From positions 9,765,860 through 9,829,859 of the forward strand of contig OX387604.1 in the NCBI GenBank assembly GCA_947568835.1: a stretch of 64,000 bases of DNA. The letters run 5' to 3'. Origin of the DNA: Protonemura montana. Its lineage: Eukaryota; Arthropoda; Insecta; Plecoptera; Nemouridae. Under the pieces are notes generated by a model. That model was not told the origin of the DNA. It saw only the letters and a list, made by a program, of their open reading frames with translations, and ran no database searches. The position numbers were made by a program, and so were the translations under genes. Shown here piece by piece: positions 49,101 to 60,469 of the stretch (within the stretch, counting starts at the first letter, position 1; the number at the start of each line of letters is the position of its first letter).

Positions 49101-49636
49101 TCGATGGTAAGTTTATATGAGGCATATTTATCTAATCCTTTTAATAGGGGTGGATTTGTGAAGACAGTAATTCGCATTCCAAAATTTATCATCTGGCTAA
49201 AAGCAAATTAAAAATTATTTTTTTTACAACATTGACTGAAGGAAATTTTTGCACATGCTTTTATATACAAGATGTCACAATTGTTATTCAGCGTATCCTC
49301 CTTCACTTGCTTTTCCTGAGATTGCTTCAAAAAGTATTAAACTGGATCAGAAATACCCATGCTATGTTGCTCTTTTGTGTTTCTTAGAATAGGCTCCTTA
49401 CCTTGCACTAGTTAGGTCATTAAACTAGTTTCCAAACAAACAGTACAAGGTTTTGGTTGCAAGACGTTATTTAATAAAAATATTTTTTTTTTTTAGATAT
49501 GAACACTGACAATGACTCCCACGAAGCAACACTGAATGACTTATCAATGACCATTGATAACTTGAACAATAAAATGTCCGAATATCTCGATGGCATAAAC
49601 ATTAAGTCGACATACTACCGCACTTGTGTTTCGTGA
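34195..49636 (+). CDS. LanB1: Laminin subunit beta (LanB1-type), complete
   Basis: The beta chain of the alpha-beta-gamma laminin trimer, secreted into basement membranes. Exons: 34195-34270, 39612-39864, 40037-40217, 40308-40436, 40520-40672, 40763-40994, 41487-41675, 41765-41944, 42385-42601, 42941-43049, 43381-43663, 43829-43956, 44039-44228, 44387-44530, 44691-44922, 45007-45170, 45348-45572, 45798-45997, 46089-46185, 46335-46526, 46751-46931, 47018-47438, 47520-47702, 47819-48007, 48098-48261, 48378-48519, 48773-49106, 49497-49636. All phases match, giving 1,775 residues (Drosophila LanB1 about 1,790). Order: signal peptide ([13 protein letters not shown]), LN domain (about 30-275, [21 protein letters not shown]), LE repeats 1-5 (about 276-555), LF domain IV (about 556-775), LE repeats 6-13 (about 776-1190), and a coiled coil interrupted by the beta-knob ([15 protein letters not shown], about 1410). 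The third-from-last residue is the Cys expected to bond to the gamma chain. Confidence 0.96.
34271..37852 (+). other. Laminin beta intron 1, 5' part
   Basis: Large first intron, non-coding as far as seen. It includes a small perfect hairpin near 36978-37004 (CTCGAACG/CGTTCGAG) lying inside an 86-codon open frame (36863-37123) that matches no family I know. Confidence 0.5.
37853..38872 (+). CDS. Candidate nested four-exon gene in laminin intron 1, unknown function
   Basis: Not recognised. Four segments join with matching phase through splice-like sites: 37853-37926, 37974-38026, 38137-38196 and 38541-38872 (stop TAA), giving 172 residues. The donors GTAAAT and GTAAGG are good; GTCTTT after exon 2 is weak. 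The acceptors have clear pyrimidine tracts (for example before TTGTAG at 37973 and TTTGCAG at 38136). The protein starts [14 protein letters not shown], has a basic middle ([18 protein letters not shown]), an acidic stretch ([20 protein letters not shown]) and ends [15 protein letters not shown]. Intron 1 would be only 47 bp. It could be a nested gene, the 3' end of a longer gene, or a transposon or pseudogene fragment; chance is not excluded because frames were chosen by phase. Confidence 0.4.
38873..39611 (+). other. Laminin beta intron 1, 3' part
   Basis: AT-rich intron without recognised features. The acceptor at 39611 follows CGCATCTCCAG. Confidence 0.5.
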
Positions 49637-50423
49637 GGAAGCCGAGAGCAAAAGTAATCCACTGCCTTGGCCATGTCTGCAGCCTGGCCATATTTATCAA
49701 CGATCCATCATTTCATTCAGGCTCAGACGTTAGCCACTTTTTCAGAGGTTTCTGCCTTTTTTTAAATGTGCCAAAAACATTTTTTAATACTTTTTTATTG
49801 TATCACTAGGTAATTTTTACTTATTACCTTCTGCATTTCCATCAATGATAAGCTAATAGAGATTAACAGTTAACTGACTACAGTCCACAGTGGATAAGGT
49901 ATACATGTGAAGTGGAAAGAAGTCATTAATCGATGTAAGTTGAATACCTACTCTGTGTTTTTTTGTAATGTTATTATATATCTGTAGCTAATGACACTCA
50001 TATACCTCTTTATTGCATTCTTAACGCAATGTCATGACTTGTGAGGTGTAGAAATATTATAGTTTATTTAAATCAATGTTTATTGTTTTTGGTTACCAGC
50101 TTTCCATCCTGTCACGTTGTGGCTATCAATTTTGACCCTCACCTAGAGGTCCTAAACACCTGCTTCAACTGACTGTTGCACAATTTTAATGCATTTTAAA
50201 ATCCAAACACCCCTAGTCCTAAAAGTAAGTCTGGACTCGATTATTCTCAAGGCAAGAAAACTAGCTTTTAAATTCAGCGCTGCCTGAAAGAAGCAGTGTG
50301 GAAGGGGAAACCTCGTGTGCGCCCACTCCTATTCCCCTTCCTAGAATACCCTCCTCTAGGTCAGGTCAGTTCAGTCTGTTCAGTAACTTCAGGGGGTGGT
50401 AAGCAGGATAGCCCAGTGAGATT
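49637..50423 (+). other. Laminin beta 3' UTR and intergenic sequence
   Basis: Non-coding sequence after the laminin stop. No canonical AATAAA was found in the first 500 bp, so the poly(A) site is uncertain. No repeat was recognised before the presumed left boundary of the P-like element. Confidence 0.45.
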
Positions 50424-50430
50424 CAAAAAT

Positions 50431-50444
50431 TAGTACCGTTGATT
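50431..50444 (+). repeat. 14-bp direct repeat TAGTACCGTTGATT, left copy
   Basis: TAGTACCGTTGATT occurs here and again at 54327-54340, in the same orientation, bracketing the THAP transposase gene and 3,896 bp apart. Each is preceded by a CAAA-containing stretch. It may mark element or duplication boundaries. Confidence 0.7.
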
Positions 50445-50458
50445 GCTATTTAGAGCGC

Positions 50459-50486
50459 GCTGTCTGCTACGAGAGTAGCAGATAGC
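50459..50486. repeat. Hairpin in P-like element 5' region
   Basis: GCTGTCTGCTAC and GTAGCAGATAGC are reverse complements with one mismatch, separated by GAGA. They lie about 160 bp upstream of the transposase start codon. Confidence 0.7.
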
Positions 50487-50523
50487 TTTAGCGTTCCAGG
50501 TTTTTGATAATGGCCGGCGGCTA

Positions 50524-50562
50524 TGACGTCTTTAGCGTCAGCTCTGACGTCTTTAGCGTCAG
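50524..50562 (+). promoter_or_regulatory. Tandem TGACGTCTTTAGCGTCAG repeats upstream of transposase
   Basis: Two exact 18-bp copies of TGACGTCTTTAGCGTCAG start at 50524 and 50545, 21 bp apart. The core TTTAGCGT occurs a third time at about 50485. Each copy has a CRE-like TGACGTC. They lie about 85 bp upstream of the ATG. They could be binding sites for host factors or for the THAP domain of the transposase itself; that is inference. Confidence 0.5.
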
Positions 50563-50646
50563 TAGAGGCAGAGCAACAAGTGCTAGAAGTGTTAAAAGCT
50601 GTGGATGATATTTACCAGAACTCTAATTAAAGTCTGAAGTGGTGCT

Positions 50647-53600
50647 ATGGGAAAGGGCACGGGTCGTGTGCAAATGATTTGCAAGTATAGGGAGTGCACC
50701 AATACTCATTTGAAGGACCCGGCATTGTCTTTTTTTTATTGCACTAATAAAGACCAAGCACAACGCGATGCCTGGTTGACCCGTTCCGGCAACGAGGATT
50801 TGGTGGGTTCAACTGCGGAACATTTGAAAGCGAAGGGGTTTCGTTTGTGTGCTATACATTTCGAGAATAGCGAGTTCGTTAATATAAGAAAAAATCGGTT
50901 GGTCAAGAATGCGCTTCCTAAGCTGTATGCTGCTGAAAATGATCATGATGTCATTGACATTGCCAAAGACACCGACACTGTGGCAGGTGAGGGAATCTGA
51001 GGTCCTGGCATACACTTTATGTTCCAGTAAATAGCCATTACTAGTGGGTACTACACTCTCCTAGCCTGTAGCTAATATGGACTGAAATTCGATTGCAGAA
51101 TCGTCACAAGATGATAGTCCAGTTGCCATGTCTGAGGCAGAGTTTGTTGGTGATGGCATGGATGCTGCTGGGCCATCTTCACCATCAGTCTCCTCTCACC
51201 AGACTACACCATTTGGTAAGTTTAAAATCAATCTATGCACATCCTCCTTTCACTATAACTTTAAATTCAGTACATTCAAATGCCAATAACCTGGGAGTTC
51301 TTATTGTATTTGTTCATTTATAATTTTTAGTCATTCACAAAAGAAGAGGCTCTATTCTCGGAGAGTTGGGGTACAGTCTAGGTGAGCGCACACCGAGAAA
51401 GAAAACCCTGCTGTGCAAATACAAGAAAGCTGTGAAGAGGGTGCACCAGTTACTCAAACAGACTTTGCTACAAAAAGATAAAATTAAAGCTGTGGAGAAA
51501 TTGAAATCTGCGCCAGCACTGGAGAGGCTTATCTCCGACACAGAAACCTTTTCCCCTGCCATGTCGTCCTTCATCTTGGGAGATCTTCGGAACCGCAACC
51601 GGCCAATAAAGTCTCGCAGGTGTGTAAGCAACGGGTGGAAATAATCTTATAATTATCTGTTCGAGCTTGTTTTAACAACAAATTTTGACCTATAGGTGGA
51701 ATTTGCAAGACAAAATCTGGGCACTGGCCATTATGAAGCGAAGCCCTCGGTGCTACGAATATATGCGCAAAATAATTACTCTGCCGAGCCCGAAAACATT
51801 GCGCATTTTATTGGACAACTTGTCGTTTAAAACGGGCCTAAACCAAAAAATTCTCGCTCATCTTGCTACACGGGCGAGTAAGATGAGTGAGAGGGACCGA
51901 TGCTGTGTTGTCCTCTTCGACGAGATGTCCTTGCGCTCGGGCATCTACTATAACGAGAGCGAGGACAACGTATCAGGTAAGGAAGACTACATCAAGTTGT
52001 CTGATTTTGATTAAATGGTATTAATACAATAAATCAATATTTGACTAAAATTCATTTTCAGGGTTTGAAGACTACGGCCACCTTGGCACAACACGAGTCA
52101 TCGCCAATCATGCCCTTGTTATAATGGTTCGAGGACTTGCCAAAAGGTGGAAGCAACCGATTGCTTATTATTACACATGTGACACCGTTCCTAGTGACAT
52201 TTTGGCAAAGTTGTTGCGGCATGCCATCAGTGCGTTGCTAGGCATTGGCTTAAATGTTGTGGTCACAGTGTGTGATCAGGGCCCCACCAACCGCGGAGCA
52301 ATCCGGGAGCTATCGGATGCCACACCTGATGGCTCGAGTGAGACATTTTTCGAGGTTGATGGCAAGAAGATTTTTGTACTCTTTGATCCTCCTCATCTCT
52401 TAAAATGTATGAGGAACATTCTTCAGAAAAACAATGTTACCTGGTGGGATGAGGTCCAATCGTGCTTTAAAACTGCCAAGTGGGAGCACCTGGAAAGGTT
52501 TTACGAGCTTGATCAGCTGACAGCAAGAATGGCTATCAAGCTGACGGCAAACCATCTGAAACCAGAAGGGTCATTCAAGATGCGCGTCAGTTTGGCAGCC
52601 CAGGTCCTGAGCCACACGGTTGCTGCAGGGATGCTGACCATGGCCACTTGGGGGGATGGCAGCGTTTTTCCAAAGGAGGCCATGCACACTGCTGAGTTTG
52701 TGGAGCTCTTGGACAAGTTTTTTGACAGTGTCAACGGCTCCACACTGCACCCTGATCGGGGAAAGGAGCTGCGTTGTGTTCTGTCCAACCAATCTCCGCA
52801 TCTGCAGTTCTGGGTTGAGATGCGAGCTAAAGTCCTAGGCTGGCGATTCACCAACTCTCACACTGGACGGGTAAGCTTTATGATCTACCAGTCTGTTAGG
52901 TACCACATTTTGCTGTTACAGGTAAATAAATCTATGTAGGTTATTACATTGACATATAATTAACCTTTTTGCAGAAGCTAAGCCCACCAACAGTCTCGGG
53001 TATTCTTGTCACCATTGTTTCTTTAGTGAAGTTGTGGGACTACCTGAGGACTGAAAAAGGCTTTCGCTACCTTTCCTTGAGGAATCTTGACCAGGATGCT
53101 CTGGAAAACTTGTTTGGGACCATACGCCAACATGGCATTTGTAATGTGAACCCAACGACAGTGCAGTTTGCTGCTGCCCTGAAGACAGCAACCATTACCA
53201 ACCTGAGCAGCTACAGGTCCAGAGGAACGAACTGTGAGCGTGACAACGACCAGCTGCTCAGCGACCTGCGGGCTCTCCTCGAGAAAAAGGATGCCTCTGT
53301 TACACCTTCAAAGGTAATTTTAATGTTTATGCACCAAACAAATATGTATGGTTGCTGATATTATCTTTATGAGCATGGTAACTCATTACTCATTTCTTGT
53401 AGGTGCTGCGACCATCAGACAGGGCCACCACAAATCCTCGTCTGCTTGCGGTACCAGTTGCCTCGCGAGAAGAGGACCAGCTCACGGACCTGCGGAGACT
53501 GCCAACCGCTTACGTATGCGGCTACATTGCCAAGCGCCTTTGCTTAGTCATATCATGCACCGAATGCAAGTCGCTGATCTTGACGCACGAGCTGACTGAA

Positions 53601-53954
53601 GACCACCTCTTCATTTCCTTGAAGGAATATGATCTGCAAAAGGAGCACTTGACCTATCCAACAAGGAACATGGTGGACTTTGTTGAGTCGCTGTTGGACA
53701 GGTTCAGCGCCCTGATCTCGGAGACCATTTTCCTTCGGGGAGTGAAGGAGTTGTTGATGGCCGACTTTGTCAGCATCAATCATGAGTGGCTGGAGTGCTC
53801 TATCCATGGAGACATTCTGCTCACTCCGCTCCTGCAACTGTTCTGCAGAGTCATGCTGCACAGCTACTGCAAGAGAAGAAACCGCATGATTTCTGGAGCT
53901 GCGATAAAGGCAACCACCATCAAGACCAGGATGAAGATTGTCAGGCACAATTGA
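50647..53954 (+). CDS. THAP-domain P-element-type transposase, intact
   Basis: A DNA transposase of the P superfamily, or a domesticated THAP9-like derivative. Exons: 50647-50986, 51099-51215, 51331-51619, 51696-51976, 52062-52870, 52975-53313 and 53403-53954. Phases match and no stop or frameshift interrupts 908 residues. Domains: an N-terminal THAP zinc finger with C12, C17, C68, H71, W43 and P91 (in ALPKL); a basic/coiled-coil region (about 165-230); an RNase H-like catalytic fold with first Asp in VVLFDEMSLRSG, second Asp in VTVCDQGPTNRG, the FDPPHLLKCMRN motif, the helical insertion, and the catalytic Glu in DQDALENLFGTIRQ; then a C-terminal region with YVCGYIAKR and a CTECKS cysteine pair. 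All introns are 76-115 bp, unlike the long introns of the flanking genes. Terminal inverted repeats were not identified. Confidence 0.9.
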
Positions 53955-54122
53955 ACCTCACATTGCTACAGCATATCTTGTGTGTTCAGCATGTCTTCTT
54001 TGTATGTTTTCACTTGCATAATTTCTAATCACTTCATTAAACACTTATATGTGTCAAAAATGATGCTGTTTTTCAATTAGTTATACCTTGGTCCTTGACT
54101 GATAATTTTTTGCTGTAACACT

Positions 54123-54263
54123 GAATCTGCCAATGTAATGCCATTGCTTTATTAGTAACCTTTGCAATTTGATGAGAAAAATTAATGTCTGTAACAAGCA
54201 TTATTATTTCCTCTCAAATTGCAAATGTTACTGAAACAGCAATGACATTACTAAGACAGATTC
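54123..54263. repeat. 141-bp fold-back 3' of the transposase gene
   Basis: Arms 54123-54172 and 54214-54263 are reverse complements at 41 of 50 positions (outer GAATCTG/CAGATTC, inner TTTGCAATTTGA/TCAAATTGCAAA). Pairing continues inward with small gaps (TGAGAAAAATTAATG against CATTATTATTTCCTCTCA), leaving a loop of roughly 11 bases. It could be a sub-terminal structure of the transposon, an independent palindromic MITE, or a hairpin RNA precursor. Confidence 0.8.
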
Positions 54264-54326
54264 TGAATTTGAATGAAAACCGGGGCTAAATGATGGGTGA
54301 GGGGGAGTCGTGGTGCGGGGTGCAAA

Positions 54327-54340
54327 TAGTACCGTTGATT
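54327..54340 (+). repeat. 14-bp direct repeat TAGTACCGTTGATT, right copy
   Basis: Same sequence and orientation as 50431-50444. It lies just beyond the fold-back and before the Patched-related gene. Confidence 0.7.
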
Positions 54341-54611
54341 CGAACAGAGATGGCGCTAGCTGCGCATTTCGTGTAGGTTTTCTCCTATAACATTGGGTTA
54401 CCCCTCTCTACCTAACTCCTCTCTGAGTAACTTAGTATCGAGCGAGCGCTCCGACTGTTTAGTGTCTGTAGGGGCTTGTCCTGGTCTAGCTCGCTGACAG
54501 GCAACAGTTAATTGTTTACTAGGCCGCATAGAATTAATGACATCTAATTTGATCAATTACAGTAGTGATATTTCACTTTGATAGTCTAAGCGTTTAAAAG
54601 ACTCTCGTAAG

Positions 54612-57600
54612 ATGGTGCCAGTGGAAAGAAAAAATGTAAAAGAAGAGAAAATAGTCGCGAATGAGTCCTCTTGTTGCCGGAAGATGAGCTCCATAATAAT
54701 CGGAGGTGTAGAGAGCTTCTTTTACAGGTACGTTTATTTGATAGTTTTACCGAATCGAGGAAGATATAGAAGAACTTTGGTATTTAGTCACCGACGACCG
54801 ACGACCGACGCCCGACGCTCGACGCTCGACGCCCTGGCGCCGGGAATTTAATAGCGCGCCGGCTGGTGACCTATGGGTTACATACAGGAAAGGGTCCGCC
54901 GCTCACACCCACCAATACATCACACGCAACTCTATGAGCACCAAAATTGTCCAACACAACTCATCGTTCAAAGATAACCAATATCTGTTAAAAAATTGGT
55001 TTGTTCCGTTACTAAATGTCCAGCACTAGCGTTGAAATGGAAGTCCATCGCTTTGTGTGGCATTGACTGTTTGAAGTTGAAATACTGCTAACAGTTTCCA
55101 AATGGGTAATTTGTCATGGCACCCGAGGTCCAAGGGTTGGTGACAGGGGCTCTTCGCACTTCATTCGTGCTTGCCCGTGCATACTCGATTAGCCGTTAAT
55201 AGAAGTAAATAATTACTCTCAATCGAACTACGATGTCTGGCTGAGCAAATGATTATTTCAGAGTGATTCATCCGACATCCCTGCACTGAGGAGCTGATCG
55301 CGATAAAGCTCATTCGTTGGACAATATTAGTGCATATAACTCATAATGCAATTGGAAAAAAACTGCTTGTTGATCCGTTGCATTCTTCGCTGATATCCCG
55401 AAATGAACCATTTTTCGCTTTTTTCAGGTACGGCCATGCCATCGGGACCAATCCTTGGCGCTTCATAGTGTGCTCCCTTCTTCTGGTTGCTCTCAGCAGT
55501 TTAGGGATGCTAAGATTTCGACAAGAGAAACATCCATTAAAACTGTGGGTTCCGAAAGGCTCGGATTTTGCGACTGACACTGAATGGTTGTTGTCGAAAT
55601 TTGGCCAAGGGTATCGAGTTCAGTCGATCCTCATTACCGCGCCAGATGTATTGCAACCCAATGTAATAGCAGAGGTGAATATCCTAACTACGGTATCATT
55701 TTTGTGTTTGTTTATGTGGGTATCGATAATAGTAACATGTGACAAGGAGCACTTTTTTTCTTTAGTGGCGTCCCTTTCGCTGATATACAACCGACTTCTT
55801 TATGGTCGTTATTTGTGTATCTACACGTACACCTACACGTCTAGCATAGTCACATGTGGAGGGTAGCTTGATATTAATGTGCAGCGGAAAATTTTACTTA
55901 GCTTCACCGAAAATATAGTCCGCAAGGAAGTAGATTTCAAGTAACGTCGATAATTAGCTATCATGGAAGTGGCGAGATATCGTATTATTTAATACAATGA
56001 TAATCACCTCACTTTATTCTGTACACCATATATGGCGAGCAAATGTTTATTAACGCATTTGAGCTTCTTATTTTCACAATACCTCAAAATGAGTCCGTGC
56101 CTTCTAAAACATGCTTGATCCTGTTCTGCTTCTAACTGCGTATATACTATTTTGTAACAATTAACAATAGTTTAAAAGTTCAATCACACTAATCACATTA
56201 AATTAAAACATTCGATTTTGGGTTGCAAATCGACACTGGGTTGCATTGATAATGTTACCATATATGTCGAAGTGATTCAATAAACACACAATCACATTAG
56301 TTGATAAACTTAATTGAGTCCAAATGTAGCCGGTGTGGAACCGTACCATACACTGTCTCACGATGTCATTGACAGACCTTGCGATGTTTTCTGATCACAA
56401 TGGATTTTAGGATCCAACCAGCGAAGCATAACCTCTCGAATTAATTATCATGGTATTACCTAGAGATAATATATAGTGGGATATTTTACAATGTCGTTTG
56501 TCATGCTATATCAACCTATACTCTGTACCTACAGCAATTAGTTTTCCTGAATTGACAAAGATATTTTACAAATTATAATATCTATCATCTGTTTCGGTCA
56601 TCAAGGCCATAATCGAGCTGGGGGATAAAAAGGCTGTAGCGATTTCGAAACTGTTTTTTGTTTGATGAAGCACCGATCGCTTCTCCCACTAATTACACAC
56701 AAGATTCACTCATGCACTTGCACGTAACTTCCAATCATTAGCACGGAAGTCGGACGATTACGCCCGTGACAATGAAGACGTGTTACCACTGTCTCGTGAG
56801 ATCAGTAGAGTGAATCGTGATCGTGGGAACAAAGAAGTGCCATATTGCGTCATTGCATGGAAACGTGCGTAACACGTGCGATCTGGATATCAAACCTAGA
56901 TTCAAACTTTGAGCGTGTCAACGGGTTATTTATCTGTGAGATAATGATACGGTTTTCCGTTTTTAACTGACCCCACAAATTACTTTCTACTTTTGTCGCC
57001 GCAATTTGACTCATAGAAACACAATAATTAAATAATCAGAACTAGCCTACTACTCGGAACGTACGTACTGTGACATTGACAGTTGCTAAAGCAAGGGCTC
57101 AAACGGGTTAGCTTGCAGGTAAAGGTAAATAATTGAACCCATTCGCCATATTCGCAATAACTATCATTTAGAATGTAATTTCTTATTTACTAACTCTCCT
57201 GTGTGTTGTGTGCCTACCAGATGCAGGAGATTCATACACAGGTGATTAATATCGTGTCAGATGATGGAGTTACCTGGGAAGATGTTTGCTTCAGGTAAGG
57301 CCATTACAAAGTTTAGCAAGGTGAAGGAAAATTACCGTTGATGTGCCGCATCAGCTTTCATAATTGACATCCATTCGTAATTAATGCAAAGTGAGGAATG
57401 AAAAACTATGAGGAAAATTAAGATTTTCTTGTTTAATTACTTATGTGGGAAATGCTTCTCATTTTCCAGGGTGCCAGTCGTGACTTTTAGTTTGAAACGC
57501 CGAAAGAGAGAGAGCCTCGATCTGGAGTTGAACAGGACCAATTTAAATTTCGTGGACGAACTGCCAGAGAGTAATCTCGAAGATGAAGATTACGAATCTG

Positions 57601-60437
57601 AATTTGATCCCAGTATATTTCTGAGTCAAAATATTTACTGTAGCATAGTGAACGGCTTGGAAACAGCCTGTTACGGAAATAGTTTGTTGGATCTGTGGAA
57701 CTACAATATAAACTCATCTTCCGAAGGACTCACCAAAGTTGATATTCTTGAAGTACTGAATCGTACTACTGTCAGGTAATGTCAACGTAAAATATCTCGC
57801 TTTACTAATATAGGTCAGGGATTGAATGCGTGACCATCATACACATGCACTGTTCTTCTGTTCGGGAGAGAGGTTGGAGGGATGGGTGGCCATCATGCAC
57901 ATGACCAGTACTGTTCGGGAGAGAGGTTGGAGGGATGGAAGTTGCTAAAACTTCATTCACCTAACCTCTGGACACTATGGATTTGTGGAGGAATCCTGTT
58001 GATCGCGCGTTGTACCGTACTTCAGAAGGAACGTTAAGCTGGTGGTCTCCTCGGTGCTCTTCGACAGGAGTAGGCCGGTACCGGTTTTCCTCTCCTCCCT
58101 TCTATGCTAAGTTAGGTTCTTCAGAATTTTCATCCACTCATTCACCGACGCCATTGGACCTGTGCCAAATGGCCGTTGTCAAAACAGTGCATTGTTAAAC
58201 CCTACTAATCAATCGAATATGGAAGAGAAAACTGCATGCCGTATATTGCGAGCTCAATGTCTAGCAAATTACTGTAAATATTAGTCGTGAATCTACGGTG
58301 TATATTCTGCAGTTCGCAATTATATCTAATTACTTAAGCTTTACAACTTAAAAACAAACACACGATAGTCTCTCAGCATCAATTTTAGTGCAAATATTGG
58401 GAAAGATCCCACCCCTAAACTCCTATTGTTATTCGTAACCATCTAATTCTGAACTTCTATTACCGCCATTGCATTATTGCTGGGTAGGCACGCTAGTTTG
58501 ATTTCTTGTGGATTTTGATAGTTTTGAAATGGCGTGCATAATCTTTCGAAAGTGAGCACTATTTTGCTGGCACGCAGGCACTCTTACTTTCTGCGAACTC
58601 TCGACGAGATCTTGGACTTCAGCGTGGTTTATCTTGATTCCTTACTGCGACCTTGACAAATATTGTATTCCGATTATGCAACGTTTCATTGCAATTGTAA
58701 CACATGTGTTACAATTGCACGGCATAATCTGATCTGATGTTTTGGCCGATGACCGTTGAGGTCCTTGCGACCATTGAGGGATTCAGTAAGGTTTAAATTG
58801 TGGATGTTTGATTTGTAATTACTGGTTAACTCGTCTCACACATTTCTTCAGGGACATAAAAATAACTATTCAGAGACCTGGAGGTGTCAAGGCTAATCCA
58901 GCCTCGCGGACATAACGCTACTACGACTTTATATTCAGATACGGCTAATTAAAAGTGCTAGGAGAACCCTAACTTCAAGTCTCCCTTTTTGGCCGAATTC
59001 TAGCTGCGGGACAAGGCCCTTGCTAAAAGGATCACATGGAACGGACAAAAAACTAGACAACCTTTCTTTGATCGTTAGCCATGTTCACAGGTAACGCGCT
59101 ACCTTCAATTATGACGCCTTGTCTAAAGACACTCGTGATTGCTAAAAATTCACGTTTCGAAACCTCGCTAGTAAATACATTTATTTTGCATTTGGTATAG
59201 ATAATAAAGAAAAGAGAAACTAGATTGATTGAATTATTTATTTGTGGTGTTTAACGACGCACTATATTGACATCTGGCCATGCGGCACTGGTCTAATGGC
59301 GTCGGTGAATGAGTGGATGATGATGAACCTAACCTAGCCTAGAAGGGAGGAGGGGAGACCTGGTGCCGGCACGTAGCTTACTCCTGTCGAAGAGCACCAA
59401 GAGGACCACCGGCTTAACGTCCCTTCCGAAGGACGGTACAACTCAAACAGCAGGATTCCTCCACAAATCCATGCTGTCGAGAGGTTGATAAGCAAGGCGA
59501 ATGAAGTTGCTGTACCAAAATTCATCCCTCTTACCTCTCTCCCGTTTAGAACAGGTCATGTGTATGATGGTCACCCATCCAATACCTGACTTAGCGCAGT
59601 GTTGCTTATCTTCGGTGATCTAACGAGAACCGGTGTTTCCAACATGCCACACCGTTCGGTCAGAGAAACTAGAGAAACGAAGACTTACATTTTTCTTGTT
59701 TTGCTTCGCTCTTTAATAGTGAACAAATTTCGTTGAAATGTATTCATGTATTCATTTTTAACATCAAAAGCTAATTTTTTACTAACAAAAAAAATCTGCT
59801 CAGTAGATATTTTTTACTTACGAAACATTAAAACTTGATTGGTGCCAATTTACTAAATATCATGATACCAAATCTTGAATGTTGATCTTATTTATGTAGA
59901 GCAAAATGCCTGATACCATTAGGCGTTAATTCAGTTCATTTTTAAGATTTTTATTCATCGAGAGTTTGACTTCTGAAACATTGTACCGCCCGAACACAGT
60001 TTACTGTCCAATATTTAGTTAACTCGATGGAGAAGGTTTTGAGATCGATTCTTAGAAATTCAGAATACGTAGGTATGTACTATAAAAGTTTTATTGCATT
60101 ATTTTTGGTTTTTAACGACCCTGTATTTACGGTCTCTGAGGCAATGTTCTGATGACGTCGGTGAATTCGTGTGCGCTGGTGAGGATTATGATGATGAACA
60201 AACCCTAGGAGGGAGGAGGAGAAACCCGGTGTCTTCACGTCGCTAATCCTGTTAAAGTGTTTTTCTACTATTATGCTACTTCCAATAAAAAACGGGAATA
60301 CTCTACTAATCCGTGCAGTCGAGAGGTTGAATTTACTAACGTATTTTTGGTCATGGTTGTAATGGTCTTGTCAACATCCTACATCAGTTTTTGATTTACT
60401 TAGTGATCGCTACAGTTGCACAGAAACTATCGGTCGT

Positions 60438-60469
<32 letters not shown>

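Larger units (their letters stand above)
53955..54611 (+). other. Transposase 3' region and Patched-related promoter region
   Basis: Holds a possible ATTAAA poly(A) signal near 54036, a large fold-back (54123-54263), the right 14-bp direct repeat (54327-54340), and the unmapped promoter and 5' UTR of the Patched-related gene starting at 54612. Confidence 0.5.

Noticed and set aside
55675-55866. Open frame continuing past Patched-related exon 2
   Set aside because: The GTGAAT donor at 55674 and the in-phase next exon at 57221 give the conserved protein; the extension is intron.
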